Both the position numbers and the translations under genes were made by a program. Source: Patulibacter minatonensis DSM 18081 (GTDB lineage Bacteria; Actinomycetota; Thermoleophilia; Solirubrobacterales; Solirubrobacteraceae). Taken from it: a stretch of 64,000 nt of DNA. The notes under the pieces were generated by a model. It saw nothing but the letters and a program-made list of their open reading frames with translations. It had not been told where the DNA came from and did no database searches. This document shows positions 18,418 to 27,006 of the stretch, piece by piece (position 1 is the stretch's first letter; each line of letters begins with the position of its first letter). Where the stretch lies: NCBI RefSeq assembly GCF_000519325.1, contig NZ_KI912613.1:3987859-4051858 (forward strand), given 5' to 3'.

Positions 18418-19431
18418 TCAGTCGTTGGCGTGCAGCTGGGCGTTGAGGCTGCCCCAGGACCCCGAGCGCTCGAGCGCCACGACGGCGCCGGTCTGCGAGT
18501 CTCGACGGAACAGCAGGCCGTCCTTGCCCGACAGCTCCTTGGCCTTGACCGTGGCGCCGTCGGGGAGCCCCACGACGGTGCCACCCGTGATGTAGAGCCC
18601 GGCCTCGACGACGCAGCCGTCGCCGAGGGAGATGCCGATGCCGGCGTTGGCGCCCAGGAGGCAGCCCTCGCCGATCGAGATGACCTCGGTGCCGCCGCCC
18701 GAGAGCGTGCCCATGATCGAGGCGCCGCCGCCGACGTCGCTGCCGTCCCCGACGACGACGCCGCCGGAGATCCGGCCCTCGACCATCGACGCGCCGAGCG
18801 TGCCGGCGTTGAAGTTCACGAAGCCCTCGTGCATCACCGTGGTGCCCTCGGCGAGGTGGGCGCCGAGGCGCACGCGGTCGGCGTCGCCGATGCGGACGCC
18901 GCTGGGGACGACGTAGTCCGTCATCCGCGGGAACTTGTCGATCGACGTGACGGCGACGGGGCGGCCCTCGGCCCGCAGGCGCAGCCGGGTGTCCTCGAAG
19001 CCCTCCACGGCGCACGGGCCCTGCGAGGTCCAGACGACGTTCGTCAGCAGGCCGAACATGCCGTCGAGCGACAGCCCGTGCGGGCGCACCAGCCGGTGCG
19101 ACAGCAGGTGCAGCCGCAGGTAGACGTCGGCCGCGTCGACCGGTGCGGTGGAGAGGTCCTCGATGACGGTGGCGACGGCGATCGTCCGCGTTGCACGGGC
19201 GGCGTCCGAGCCGATCGAGGCGGCGAGCCCACCGCTGCCGGCGGTCGTCGCGCGGGCGAACGAGACCTCGCTCGTGCCGGTGGCCCCGGCGTGCCCGGTC
19301 GCGGCGATCGCCTCGGCGTCGAGACCGAGGACGGGCTTCGGGAAGAAGACGTCGAGCGTCCTCCCGTCGACCTCGGAGATCGTCGCCAGGCCCAGGCCGA
19401 AGGCCCCGTCGTGCTGCTGCTGATCGGTCAC
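18418..19431 (-). CDS. dapD: Tetrahydrodipicolinate N-succinyltransferase (actinobacterial type)
   Basis: Succinylates tetrahydrodipicolinate in the succinylase branch of lysine and meso-DAP synthesis. The 337-residue protein has an N-terminal alpha/beta domain and a left-handed beta-helix visible as hexapeptide-like repeats: [21 protein letters not shown], then [23 protein letters not shown] and [21 protein letters not shown]. It resembles the mycobacterial DapD rather than the E. coli form. It is the last gene of the minus-strand run dapE, dapC, xre, dapD, 45 bp after the regulator, and converges on dapF. The 96 bp between the dapF and dapD stops hold no clear terminator. Confidence 0.92.
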   Translation of the reverse strand: MTDQQQHDGAFGLGLATISEVDGRTLDVFFPKPVLGLDAEAIAATGHAGATGTSEVSFARATTAGSGGLAASIGSDAARATRTIAVATVIEDLSTAPVDAADVYLRLHLLSHRLVRPHGLSLDGMFGLLTNVVWTSQGPCAVEGFEDTRLRLRAEGRPVAVTSIDKFPRMTDYVVPSGVRIGDADRVRLGAHLAEGTTVMHEGFVNFNAGTLGASMVEGRISGGVVVGDGSDVGGGASIMGTLSGGGTEVISIGEGCLLGANAGIGISLGDGCVVEAGLYITGGTVVGLPDGATVKAKELSGKDGLLFRRDSQTGAVVALERSGSWGSLNAQLHAND

Positions 19432-19476
19432 CCGGCGGAGCCTACGAGATCGGTCCGGCCCGACGCCGCTCGCCGA

Positions 19477-20307
19477 TCAGGCGACGTCGCCGCGATCGGG
19501 CGGGTCCGGGATCGGCCGCCGGAGCGACTCCGGGATCGGCCGGTCGCCCGCCGCGGCGGCACGGCGCGCCCGCGGACGAACCCGGCGCTCCTCGGGCCCG
19601 AGGACCTCGAGCTGCAGTCCGGCGAGCCCGGACCGTCCGCTCGTGAACGCGCGTCGCACGGGATAGCCGGCGTCCGGCGTGTCGATCCGCAACGTCAGGG
19701 AGCTCCCGGTCACGCCCGCGATCCGCGCGAGCAGGTCGATGGACACGCGCGCCCGCTCGCGCTCGATCCGCGAGATCCACGCCTGCTGCACCCCGAGCGC
19801 CGCGGCCGCCTCGTGCTGACGCATCCCGCGGTCGAGCCGCCAGGTCACGAGCATCAGGGACGCCGCCCGGGCGAGCATCCGGTCCGGTCGTTCGTGGTCG
19901 AACCCCACCAGCGGATCCCTCCGCGGTCGTGGCGGCAGCGCGGACACGTCCCACGCCTCCCACCCGCCGGGCACCAGGTCGTCCTCCACGACCTCCCCCT
20001 CATCGTCGGACGCCCGTGGACCACCGTCGCAGGTGGGGCTGCCGTCGTTGATCGCGGGACAGCCGTGGTCGACCGGGGAGCCGTCGTCGACGCCCGGGCA
20101 GTCGTCGTCCGAGGCGGGGCCACGGCACCCCACGGCGACCTCGCCGTCGGTAGCGGCGTCGCCGTCGATCGAGGCCCCACCGTCGGAGGCGGGGTCTCTG
20201 CCGGTAGCGGCGTCGTCGTCCGAAGCCGCGTCGTCGTCGGAAGCCGCGTCGTCGTCGGAAGTGGGGCGGTCGTCGTTCCGGAACACCATGACCTGCTTGT
20301 GCGTCAT
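19477..20307 (-). CDS. XRE-family helix-turn-helix protein with acidic repeat N-terminus
   Basis: A 276-residue protein. Residues ~1-110 are acidic low-complexity sequence (Asp, Ala, Ser, Gly) including three copies of SDDDAA. A Cro/CI-type HTH lies at about 160-205: MRQHEAAAALGVQQAWISRIERERARVS, then DLLARIAGVTGSSL. The tail is Arg/Pro rich. I chose ATG 20307 (MTHKQVM); ATG 20358 is possible but would put the coding region through the 34-bp inverted repeat. Lying between dapC and dapD on the same strand, it may regulate this lysine/DAP cluster, but that is inference. The N-terminus is unusual for a transcription factor of this class. Confidence 0.7.
   Translation of the reverse strand: MTHKQVMVFRNDDRPTSDDDAASDDDAASDDDAATGRDPASDGGASIDGDAATDGEVAVGCRGPASDDDCPGVDDGSPVDHGCPAINDGSPTCDGGPRASDDEGEVVEDDLVPGGWEAWDVSALPPRPRRDPLVGFDHERPDRMLARAASLMLVTWRLDRGMRQHEAAAALGVQQAWISRIERERARVSIDLLARIAGVTGSSLTLRIDTPDAGYPVRRAFTSGRSGLAGLQLEVLGPEERRVRPRARRAAAAGDRPIPESLRRPIPDPPDRGDVA
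20210..20263. repeat. Three tandem 18-bp repeats inside the XRE gene
   Basis: Three copies of an 18-bp unit GCGTCGTCGTCSGAAGCC (S = C or G; the third copy is degenerate at its end). They encode the SDDDAA repeats in the acidic N-terminus. The unit is a multiple of 3, so copy-number change would keep the frame. Confidence 0.8.
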
Positions 20308-20339
20308 TCCTGAGTCTCGCGATCGCGAGTTCCAGGAAT
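20306..20339. promoter_or_regulatory. 34-bp inverted repeat over the XRE start codon
   Basis: The arms are ATTCCTGAGTCTCGCGA and TCGCGAGTTCCAGGAAT, symmetric at 14 of 17 positions, with a perfect 14-bp centre CTCGCGATCGCGAG (20316-20329). The repeat ends on the XRE start codon, an ideal place for an autoregulatory operator. There is no T-tract, and it is too close to the start codon to be a terminator for dapC. Confidence 0.55.
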
Positions 20340-20550
20340 AGTTGCTGGGGAAGGACACGGCTCGGCCGCCGTCACGAAATCGGCACGGATCGCGTGGTGA
20401 TCCGCAACCACTCCATGCCGCTCGTGCGACCGCGGCGCCACTCGGACACGCCCTGCCCGCCGGCCGGGTGCCGATCGTCCGGATCGGGTCGGCGCGCGGC
20501 GAGGGTTTGGCGACGTCGGATGCCGACAGGCGCCGATAGTCCGGACCGGT

Positions 20551-21846
20551 TCAGCGTGCGGCGAGCGCCTGCAGGCGTCGGGCGGCCTCGGCGCAGTCGA
20601 CCATCGTGGGGACCAGGGCGACGCGGACGTAGCCCTCGCCCGCCGGCCCGAAGAACGCACCCGGGGCGGCGACCACGCCGGCGTGGAGAAGGGCCGCGGC
20701 GTAGGCGGCACTTCCCGGGCCGGCCGTCCCGCCGGGCGGCTTGCGGTCCGTGAGGATCTCGAGGAGGTGCGCGGTCGGGGGCGCTGCCAGGGCCTCGCGG
20801 GCCCACGGGGCTGACGCCCAGTCCTCGGGGAGGGCGAGCCAGCGGAAGAAGGACGCGGGGCCGCCGGCGTTCTGCAGGCCCAGGGCGTCGAGGCCCGGCT
20901 GGAGGACGGCGAGCTTCTCGCGGTAGCGCTCCCGGACGGCGTCGACGTGGGCCTCGTCGCCCCAGGCCGCCACCGCGGCGTGCTGGACGAACCGCTGCGG
21001 GGCGACACCGACGCTGGGGCGGAAGGCCTTCAGGGCCGCGATCAGGTCCGCGTCGCCCGCCACGAAGCCCGAGCGGTACCCGGGCATCGAGGAGCGCTTC
21101 GAGAGGGTGTTCACCGTCAGCACGCCGGTGAGGTCGTCGCCGTCGGTCCCGACCTGGAGCGCGGAGTCCGGGGCGTCGCCCGTGAACCACAGCTCGCTGT
21201 AGGCCTCGTCGCTGGCCAGGACGACGCCGTGCTCGCGGCACCGGTCGGCCGCGGCGCGGTACCAGTCCCGGGACGCGACGGCCGCCGTCGGGTTGTTCGG
21301 GTAGTTGACCCAGAGGAGCGCCAGACGGGACCACTGGTCGGAGGTGATCGCCTCGAGGTCGGGGAGGAAGCCCGCGTCGGCGCGGAGCGGCAGCTCGAGG
21401 ACGTCCGCGCCGGCGAACCGGGCACCACGCTCGTACACCGGGTAGGCCGGCTGGGGCACCCCGACGAGGTCGCGACCGCCGGGCACGTCGACCAGCACCT
21501 GGGCGAGGGTGAAGACGAGCTCCTTCGAGCCGAGCGTCGGCAGGACGTGGCGGTCCGGGTCGAGCGTCACGCCGTAGCGGCCGGCGATCCACGTCGCGAC
21601 CGCGGTCCGCAGCTCCGGGATGCCGACGGACTGCGGGTAGGCCGACACGGTCTCCGCCCCGACCGCCTCGATCATCGCCCGGCGGATGAGCTCCGGGGTC
21701 GGCTCGCGGGGCTCGCCCGCACCGAGGTCGACGAGGGGCCGTTCGGGGTGCAGGCGCGCGGCCGCGTTGCGGGCCTCCGTCAGGCGCTGGAACGGGTAGG
21801 TGCCGGTCCGGCGCAGGAGCGGGTTGCGCGAGTAGGGGGCGGACAT
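20551..21846 (-). CDS. dapC: Succinyldiaminopimelate transaminase
   Basis: A 431-residue class I PLP-dependent aminotransferase: VNYPNNPTAAVA, ASDEAYSELWF and the PLP-lysine motif NTLSKRSSMPGYRSGFV. The opening (YPFQRLTEARNAA) and the DLGAGEPREPTPELIRRAM block are typical of the actinobacterial DapC that makes N-succinyl-LL-2,6-diaminopimelate. It is 67 bp downstream of dapE and upstream of xre-dapD. ATG 21846 is used; an upstream GTG at 21867 is possible. The 243 bp between its stop and the XRE start contain the 34-bp inverted repeat and otherwise nothing I recognise. Confidence 0.9.
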   Translation of the reverse strand: MSAPYSRNPLLRRTGTYPFQRLTEARNAAARLHPERPLVDLGAGEPREPTPELIRRAMIEAVGAETVSAYPQSVGIPELRTAVATWIAGRYGVTLDPDRHVLPTLGSKELVFTLAQVLVDVPGGRDLVGVPQPAYPVYERGARFAGADVLELPLRADAGFLPDLEAITSDQWSRLALLWVNYPNNPTAAVASRDWYRAAADRCREHGVVLASDEAYSELWFTGDAPDSALQVGTDGDDLTGVLTVNTLSKRSSMPGYRSGFVAGDADLIAALKAFRPSVGVAPQRFVQHAAVAAWGDEAHVDAVRERYREKLAVLQPGLDALGLQNAGGPASFFRWLALPEDWASAPWAREALAAPPTAHLLEILTDRKPPGGTAGPGSAAYAAALLHAGVVAAPGAFFGPAGEGYVRVALVPTMVDCAEAARRLQALAAR

Positions 21847-21913
21847 CGTCGCCAAACCTACGCGCACCGGCGCACGGCGGCGTGTCCGCCGCGCCGCCGC
21901 CGGTCGTCCGCCG

Positions 21914-22999
21914 TCACGCTCCCGTGCGCACCAGCGTCGCGAGCGTCTCGTAGCTCGCCTGGAGCGCCTCGGTGGAGACCTGCTCGTCGCGCTTGTGCGC
22001 GTACTTCGGGTCGCCAGGGCCGAAGTTGACCGCGGGGACCCCCGCGAGCCCGAACTCTGCGACCGGCGTCCACGCCTGCTTCGGGGTGACCTCGCCGCCC
22101 GTGCCGGCGATCAGGGCCTGCGCGAGGGGACCGTCGACCGCGACGGCGCCCGACGGGGCGTGACCCACGATCGAGAGGGAGGAGTGCGGGACGTCGCACC
22201 ACCCCCGGAGCCGGGCCTCCGCGGCGTCCGGGTCCATGCCCGGCGGGTAGCGGTAGTTGACGTGGGCGTCGACCCGGTCGGGGACGACGTTGTCGGCGAC
22301 GCCGCCGGCGACGCGGGTCACCGACACGCACTCCGCGTACTCCAGGCCGCTGAACTCGTGCCGCCGGATCGGCACCTGCGCCAGGCGGGCGATCCCCTCG
22401 GCGGCGCGGTGGATGGCGTTGTGGCCGAGCCAGGGGCGGGCGCTGTGGGCGGCCTCGCCGTGGAACGTCCACGTGGCGTTGAGGTTCCCCAGGCAGCCGC
22501 CCTGCACCGCACCGGACGTCGGCTCCATCACGACCGCGAGGTCGGCGGTCTTCAGCTCGGGCCTCCGGGCCAGGAGCGGCGTCAGGGTGGTGTCGACGAA
22601 CGGCAGCTCCTCGCGCCCGAAGAGCACCACGCCCAGGTCGCACGCGCGGTCGGGCTCGGCGTGCACGCCGTCGCGCAGGAGCTCCAGCATCACCGCGCAG
22701 GCGCCCTTCATGTCGCACGACCCGAGGCCGTGGACGATCCCGTCCTCGATCCGCCCCGGCCGGTTGCCCTGCTCGGGGACGGTGTCGAGGTGGCCCGCCA
22801 GGAGGATCAGCGGACGGTCGCCCCGCAGCGTGGTGCCGGCCAGCAGGCAGGTGTCGTGCGCGTCGACCGTCGCGACGCCCGCCTCGAAGAGGAGCGCCTG
22901 GGCCATGGCGATCGCCGGCTCCTCGTGGCGGGACTCCGACGGGCAGTCGACCAGCTGCAGCGTGAGGTCGGCGAGGCGGTCGTCGAGGCGCGGGGACAC
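21914..22999 (-). CDS. dapE: Succinyl-diaminopimelate desuccinylase
   Basis: A 361-residue M20-family zinc hydrolase that removes succinate from N-succinyl-LL-DAP. Metal-site motifs are LAGHLDTVP (first His and the Asp), GLGSCDMKG (bridging Asp), FGREELPF (catalytic and metal Glu), VMEPTSG and FGPGDPKYAHKRDE (last His). The dimerisation insert contains FHGEAAHSARPWLGHNA. It is the first gene of the minus-strand DAP cluster, divergent from hflX with 193 bp between the start codons. The start is GTG 22999; the frame stays open upstream but the extra sequence is not conserved-looking. Confidence 0.92.
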   Translation of the reverse strand: MSPRLDDRLADLTLQLVDCPSESRHEEPAIAMAQALLFEAGVATVDAHDTCLLAGTTLRGDRPLILLAGHLDTVPEQGNRPGRIEDGIVHGLGSCDMKGACAVMLELLRDGVHAEPDRACDLGVVLFGREELPFVDTTLTPLLARRPELKTADLAVVMEPTSGAVQGGCLGNLNATWTFHGEAAHSARPWLGHNAIHRAAEGIARLAQVPIRRHEFSGLEYAECVSVTRVAGGVADNVVPDRVDAHVNYRYPPGMDPDAAEARLRGWCDVPHSSLSIVGHAPSGAVAVDGPLAQALIAGTGGEVTPKQAWTPVAEFGLAGVPAVNFGPGDPKYAHKRDEQVSTEALQASYETLATLVRTGA

Positions 23000-23192
23000 G
23001 GGCCGACGATACCGCCGGTCGGGCCCACTGCCGGTCGCGGGCGCCCGTCGCCCTGCGACCGGCCGCACCACCTCCCGGCTCCTCCGTGGCCGCGCCGGCG
23101 GAACGGCGGCGGACACGAACCCGGCGCGTCGGGGCGACCGGCCGAGGACGACGGGCCAACCCCCGTACCGGCGGGGCGTACCATGGGGTCCA

Positions 23193-24545
23193 GTGCCTTC
23201 CAGCGACGACGCCCAGCACACGCACGTTCCCGGGGGGTTCGAGACCACCCACGCCTCGGACTTCGACCAGCAGCGCAAGGCGGCGGACCAGCGGGCCGTG
23301 ATCGTCGGGGCCCTCGAGGCGGGCGACGACCTGAGCGAGCTGCGGGAGCTCCTGCGCACCGCCGGGGTCGAGGTCGTGGGGCAGCTCGTCCAGCACCTCG
23401 ACCAGCCGCATCCGAACACGTACGTCGGCGAGGGCAAGCTCAAGGAGCTCAAGGCGCTCTGCAAGGAGCTCGGCGCGACCATGGTCGTCACCGACGACGA
23501 GCTCTCCCCGCGACAGGAGCGCAACATCGAGGGCGCGCTCGAGATGCCGGTCCTGGACCGCACGGCGCTGATCCTCGACATCTTCGCGGTCCACGCCAAC
23601 TCGTCGGAGGGCAAGCTCCAGGTCGAGCTCGCCCAGCTGCAGTACAACCTGGCCCGCATGCGGGGTCTGTGGACCCACCTCGACCGCCTCGGCGTCGGCG
23701 GCGTCGGCACCCGCGGACCGGGCGAGACGCAGATCGAGACGGACCGCCGGCTGGCCCGCGAGCGGATCACGAAGCTGCGCCGGCGGCTGGAGGACGTCAA
23801 GGGCACCCGCCGCGTCATGCGCGCCGAGCGCGCGCGGTCGTCGCACATCCCGAACGTCGCCCTCGCCGGCTACACGAACGCCGGCAAGTCGACGGTGCTC
23901 AACGCGCTGACGGGCGCCACGGTGGGCGTCCAGGACCGGCTGTTCCACACCCTGGACCCGACGACCCGCGAGCTGCGCTGGAACGGCCGCACGTACCTGA
24001 TGACCGACACCGTCGGGTTCATCCGCAAGCTCCCCCACCACCTCGTCGAGGCGTTCGGCGCCACGCTCGAGGAGACCGTGATCGCCGACCTCGTGCTCCA
24101 CGTCGTCGACGCCAGCGCCCCGGACGACCAGATGGCGGCGGTCATGACGGCCGTCGACGACGTGCTGAAGGACATCGGCGCGACCGAGAACGTCCACGTC
24201 CTGGTGCTCAACAAGATCGACCTGATCGACGAGGACCGGCGCGAGGCGCTGTGGGCGCGGTTCCCCGACGCGGTGCAGATCGCCGCCGGCGCGGGGGAGG
24301 GCATCGGCACCCTCGCGGCGCGGATCGAGGACGAGTTCGAGGCGACCCTCCAGCCGGTCGAGCTGCTGCTCCCGTACGCGGAGGGACGCATGCTGGACGA
24401 GCTGCACCGCCTGGCCGGCGACCTCGAGCAGGAGCACCGCGCCGACGGCGTGCTCGTCCGGGCGCGGGTGCCGCGGGCGCTCGCCGGGCGGTACGACCGG
24501 TTCCGCCTGCAGCCGGCCGCGCCCGGGCCGGAGCAGGACGGGTGA
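23193..24545 (+). CDS. hflX: GTPase HflX
   Basis: A ribosome-associated GTPase that in other bacteria rescues or splits stalled ribosomes under heat or antibiotic stress. The 450-residue protein has an N-terminal HflX domain (YVGEGKLKELKALCKELGA, then ELSPRQERNIE), a helical linker GGVGTRGPGETQIETDRR, and a G domain with G1 AGYTNAGKST, G3 DTVGFIRKLPH and G4 NKID. GTG 23193 lies 8 nt after TACCAT (23179-23184), a likely -10 box, so the mRNA is probably leaderless. Its stop overlaps the start of dut by 4 bp. It is divergent from dapE. Confidence 0.93.
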   Translation: MPSSDDAQHTHVPGGFETTHASDFDQQRKAADQRAVIVGALEAGDDLSELRELLRTAGVEVVGQLVQHLDQPHPNTYVGEGKLKELKALCKELGATMVVTDDELSPRQERNIEGALEMPVLDRTALILDIFAVHANSSEGKLQVELAQLQYNLARMRGLWTHLDRLGVGGVGTRGPGETQIETDRRLARERITKLRRRLEDVKGTRRVMRAERARSSHIPNVALAGYTNAGKSTVLNALTGATVGVQDRLFHTLDPTTRELRWNGRTYLMTDTVGFIRKLPHHLVEAFGATLEETVIADLVLHVVDASAPDDQMAAVMTAVDDVLKDIGATENVHVLVLNKIDLIDEDRREALWARFPDAVQIAAGAGEGIGTLAARIEDEFEATLQPVELLLPYAEGRMLDELHRLAGDLEQEHRADGVLVRARVPRALAGRYDRFRLQPAAPGPEQDG

Positions 24546-25009
24546 GCGGGGCCCCGGGGCCCGCGTGCGACGCCGTCCCGCCCCTCGCGGTCCGTCGCCT
24601 CCGGTCCGACGCGGTCCTGCCGGTGCGCCAGCACCCGGGCGACGCCGGGCTGGACCTCTGCTGCGCGGAGCCGGTGACGCTCGCACCGGGCGAGCGCGCC
24701 ATGGTCCCGACCGGGCTGGCGGTGGCGATCCCCGAGGGCTTCGCGGGCATCGTCGCTCCGCGCTCCGGCCTCGCGGCCCGGCACGGCCTGACGCTCGTCA
24801 ACACCCCGGGCGTCGTCGACGCGGGCTACCGCGGCGAGCTGAAGGTCCTGCTCCTGAACACCGACCGCACGGCGACGTTCGAGGCGGCGGCGGGCGAGCG
24901 GATCGCCCAGCTGCTCGTGATGCCCGTCGCGCTCCCGGCGGTCGTGGAGGTCGACGACCTCGGCGACTCCGCGCGCGGAGCCGGCGGGTTCGGGTCGACC
25001 GGGCGCTGA
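24542..25009 (+). CDS. dut: dUTP diphosphatase
   Basis: A 155-residue trimeric dUTPase that hydrolyses dUTP to dUMP, keeping uracil out of DNA and supplying thymidylate synthesis. All five motifs are visible: GDAGLDLC (I), PRSGLAARHG (II), NTPGVVDAGYRGELKV (III), GERIAQLLV (IV) and RGAGGFGSTGR (V, the flexible C-terminal arm). The GTG start overlaps the hflX stop, implying co-translation. The next gene starts 198 bp downstream with its own regulatory region. Confidence 0.95.
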   Translation: MSGAPGPACDAVPPLAVRRLRSDAVLPVRQHPGDAGLDLCCAEPVTLAPGERAMVPTGLAVAIPEGFAGIVAPRSGLAARHGLTLVNTPGVVDAGYRGELKVLLLNTDRTATFEAAAGERIAQLLVMPVALPAVVEVDDLGDSARGAGGFGSTGR

Positions 25010-25082
25010 CGCTCCGGCGTCGGCCGGGACTCCGCGGCGGGCCCGGCCGACCGGTCGCCGCGCATCGAGCCGTCAAACCCTG

Positions 25083-25107
25083 TTGTCTGATCGACAATGC
25101 GACATTG
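25083..25107. promoter_or_regulatory. Overlapping small dyads upstream of the opuC operon
   Basis: Two inverted repeats in an unusually AT-rich patch: TTGTC, TGATC, GACAA (25083-25097) and CAATG, CGA, CATTG (25095-25107). They lie 100-125 bp before the transporter start, where an osmotic regulator could bind. No regulator gene is adjacent. The rest of the 198-bp gap has no feature I recognise. Confidence 0.35.
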
Positions 25108-25207
25108 ACCGGCGACCGTGTCATCCTCTCCGGATGGGGGTACGCCGCTCCAATGGGCACCCGGGCCTGGCTCCGCCGGCCGACACCACAGGACAGGAGA
25201 CCGGCAC

Positions 25208-26311
25208 GTGATCCGGTTTGACGCGGTAACCAAGCGCTACCCGGACGGCACGGTCGCCGTCGACTCCCTGGAGCTGACCGCGGCCTCCGGCCAGATCACG
25301 GTCCTCGTCGGGCCATCCGGCTGCGGCAAGACCACGAGCCTCCGGATGATCAACCGGATGATCGAGCCGACCTCCGGCACGATCTGGCTGGACGACACCG
25401 ACACCGCCTCGATGGCGACCCACGAGCTGCGGCGTCAGATCGGCTACGTCATCCAACACGCCGGGCTGTTCCCGCACCGGACGATCGTCGACAACATCGC
25501 GACCGTGCCGTTCCTGCTGGGGACCGACAAGAAGGAGGCCCGGAAGACGGCGCTGGAGCTCCTCGAGCGCGTCGGCCTGCCGCCCCACTTCGCCAAGCGG
25601 TACCCGGCCCAGCTCTCCGGCGGACAGCAACAGCGCGTGGGCGTGGCCCGGGCACTCGCCGCGGACCCGCCCGTGATGCTGATGGACGAGCCCTTCAGCG
25701 CGGTGGACCCCGTCGTCCGCGAGCAGCTGCAGGACGAGTTCCTGCGCCTGCAGCAGGAGCTCGGCAAGACGATCGTGTTCGTGACGCACGACATCGACGA
25801 GGCGATCAAGCTCGGTGACCAGGTTGCGGTGCTGCGGGTCGGCGGGCATCTCGCCCAGCTCGCCTCCCCGGTCGAGCTCCTCAGCCGGCCGATCGACGCG
25901 TTCGTCGCCGGCTTCGTCGGGCGGGACCGCGGCTACCGCGCGCTCGGCTTCACCACCGCGGGGACCCTGTCGACCCGCGGCGAGCCGACCGTCACCCTCG
26001 GCGCGGCCATCCCGAAGGGGACCGACACCGACACCTGGCTGCTGGTCGTGGACGCGCAGCAGGCCCCGCAGGGCTGGCTCGACCTCGGCGCGGACTTCAC
26101 CGGCCACGAGACCGTCTCCGACGAGCTGCTCTACCGCGGCGGCACCCTGGCCACCCAGGGCGGCACCCTGCGGGCCGCGCTCGACGCCTGCCTGTCCTCA
26201 CCGTCGGGCCGGGGCGTCGTGGTCGACGACGGCGGCGCGCTCATCGGCTCGGTGACGGCGCGCGAGGTGCTCGAGCTGATCGAGGCGCGCGAGACGGAGC
26301 GTCAGCCGTGA
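25208..26311 (+). CDS. opuCA: Osmoprotectant (glycine betaine/choline type) ABC transporter ATPase
   Basis: A 367-residue ATPase of the OpuC/OpuB importer class. Walker A GPSGCGKTT is near residue 36, the signature LSGGQQQRVGVARALA near 138, Walker B VMLMDEPF, and the H-loop VTHDIDEA. The C-terminal ~110 residues end in a single CBS-like unit (GVVVDDGGALIGSVTAREVLEL). In related transporters CBS pairs sense ionic strength or bind c-di-AMP; only one unit is obvious here. GTG 25208 has a good AGGAG Shine-Dalgarno just upstream. It is the first gene of a five-gene operon joined by 4-bp overlaps. Confidence 0.92.
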   Translation: MIRFDAVTKRYPDGTVAVDSLELTAASGQITVLVGPSGCGKTTSLRMINRMIEPTSGTIWLDDTDTASMATHELRRQIGYVIQHAGLFPHRTIVDNIATVPFLLGTDKKEARKTALELLERVGLPPHFAKRYPAQLSGGQQQRVGVARALAADPPVMLMDEPFSAVDPVVREQLQDEFLRLQQELGKTIVFVTHDIDEAIKLGDQVAVLRVGGHLAQLASPVELLSRPIDAFVAGFVGRDRGYRALGFTTAGTLSTRGEPTVTLGAAIPKGTDTDTWLLVVDAQQAPQGWLDLGADFTGHETVSDELLYRGGTLATQGGTLRAALDACLSSPSGRGVVVDDGGALIGSVTAREVLELIEARETERQP

Positions 26312-27006
26312 CCGTCCTGGCCGACAGCACGAGCTCGTCGCCGCTGCACTTCGCCCAGTACTTCCTCGACCACAGCAGCGAGGACCTCCGCCTGCTCTGG
26401 TCCCACACGTGGCTGTCGGTGGTGCCGGTGGTGATCGGGCTGCTGATCGCCCTGCCGCTCGGGTGGACCGCCCGCCGCTACCGGTGGACGTACCCGCCGA
26501 TCATCTCGATCACCGGCCTGCTGTACACGATCCCGTCGATCGCGCTGTTCGTGATGGTCCCCCCGCTCCTGGGGCTGGACACCCTCGACCCGCTCCAGGT
26601 GCCGATAGCCCTGACCGTCTACTCGGTCGCGCTGCTCGTCCGGGTCGTGGCCGACGGCCTCGCCTCGGTCCCGGAGGACACCGTCCAGGCCGCCACCGCC
26701 CTCGGCTTCCGGCCCGTCGAGCGGTTCTTCAAGGTCGAGCTGCCGATCGCGGTCCCGGTGATCGCGGCCGGCCTGCGCGTGGCGGTGGTGTCGAACGTCA
26801 GCATCGTCGCGGTCGCGGGCACCATCGGCCTCTCGAACCTGGGCCAGCTCTTCACCCAGGGGTTCCAGCTCTCCACGCCCGACGCGTACTACCCGCCGAT
26901 CGTGCTGGGCATCGTGCTCTGCGTGCTGCTCGCGGTCGTGCTCGACCTCGCGGTCGTCGGGCTCAACCGGTTGCTGACGCCCTGGCGAAGGGCGGTGCCG
27001 TCGTGA
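26308..27006 (+). CDS. opuCB: Osmoprotectant ABC transporter permease 1
   Basis: A 232-residue inner-membrane permease (BPD_transp_1 type). After a cytoplasmic N-terminus with LLWSHTWLSVVPVVIGLLIALPLG there are about six membrane spans; the coupling-helix region is EDTVQAATALGFRPVERFFKVELP, the EAA-like loop that docks on the ATPase. The GTG start overlaps the opuCA stop and its own stop overlaps the next permease start, so stoichiometry is probably set by coupled translation. Together with the second permease it forms the heterodimeric pore typical of OpuC, unlike ProU, which has a single permease. Confidence 0.92.
   Translation: MTVLADSTSSSPLHFAQYFLDHSSEDLRLLWSHTWLSVVPVVIGLLIALPLGWTARRYRWTYPPIISITGLLYTIPSIALFVMVPPLLGLDTLDPLQVPIALTVYSVALLVRVVADGLASVPEDTVQAATALGFRPVERFFKVELPIAVPVIAAGLRVAVVSNVSIVAVAGTIGLSNLGQLFTQGFQLSTPDAYYPPIVLGIVLCVLLAVVLDLAVVGLNRLLTPWRRAVPS

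Noticed and set aside
20210-20263. Short tandem repeats as a CRISPR-like array
   Set aside because: The 18-bp copies are contiguous with no spacers and encode a simple peptide repeat.
20306-20339. Inverted repeat as a terminator for dapC
   Set aside because: It is over 200 bp from the dapC stop, has no T-tract and overlaps the next start codon. An operator fits better.
25010-25207. Riboswitch upstream of the opuC operon
   Set aside because: I looked for ydaO-type and other familiar aptamer cores and found none; only short dyads are present.
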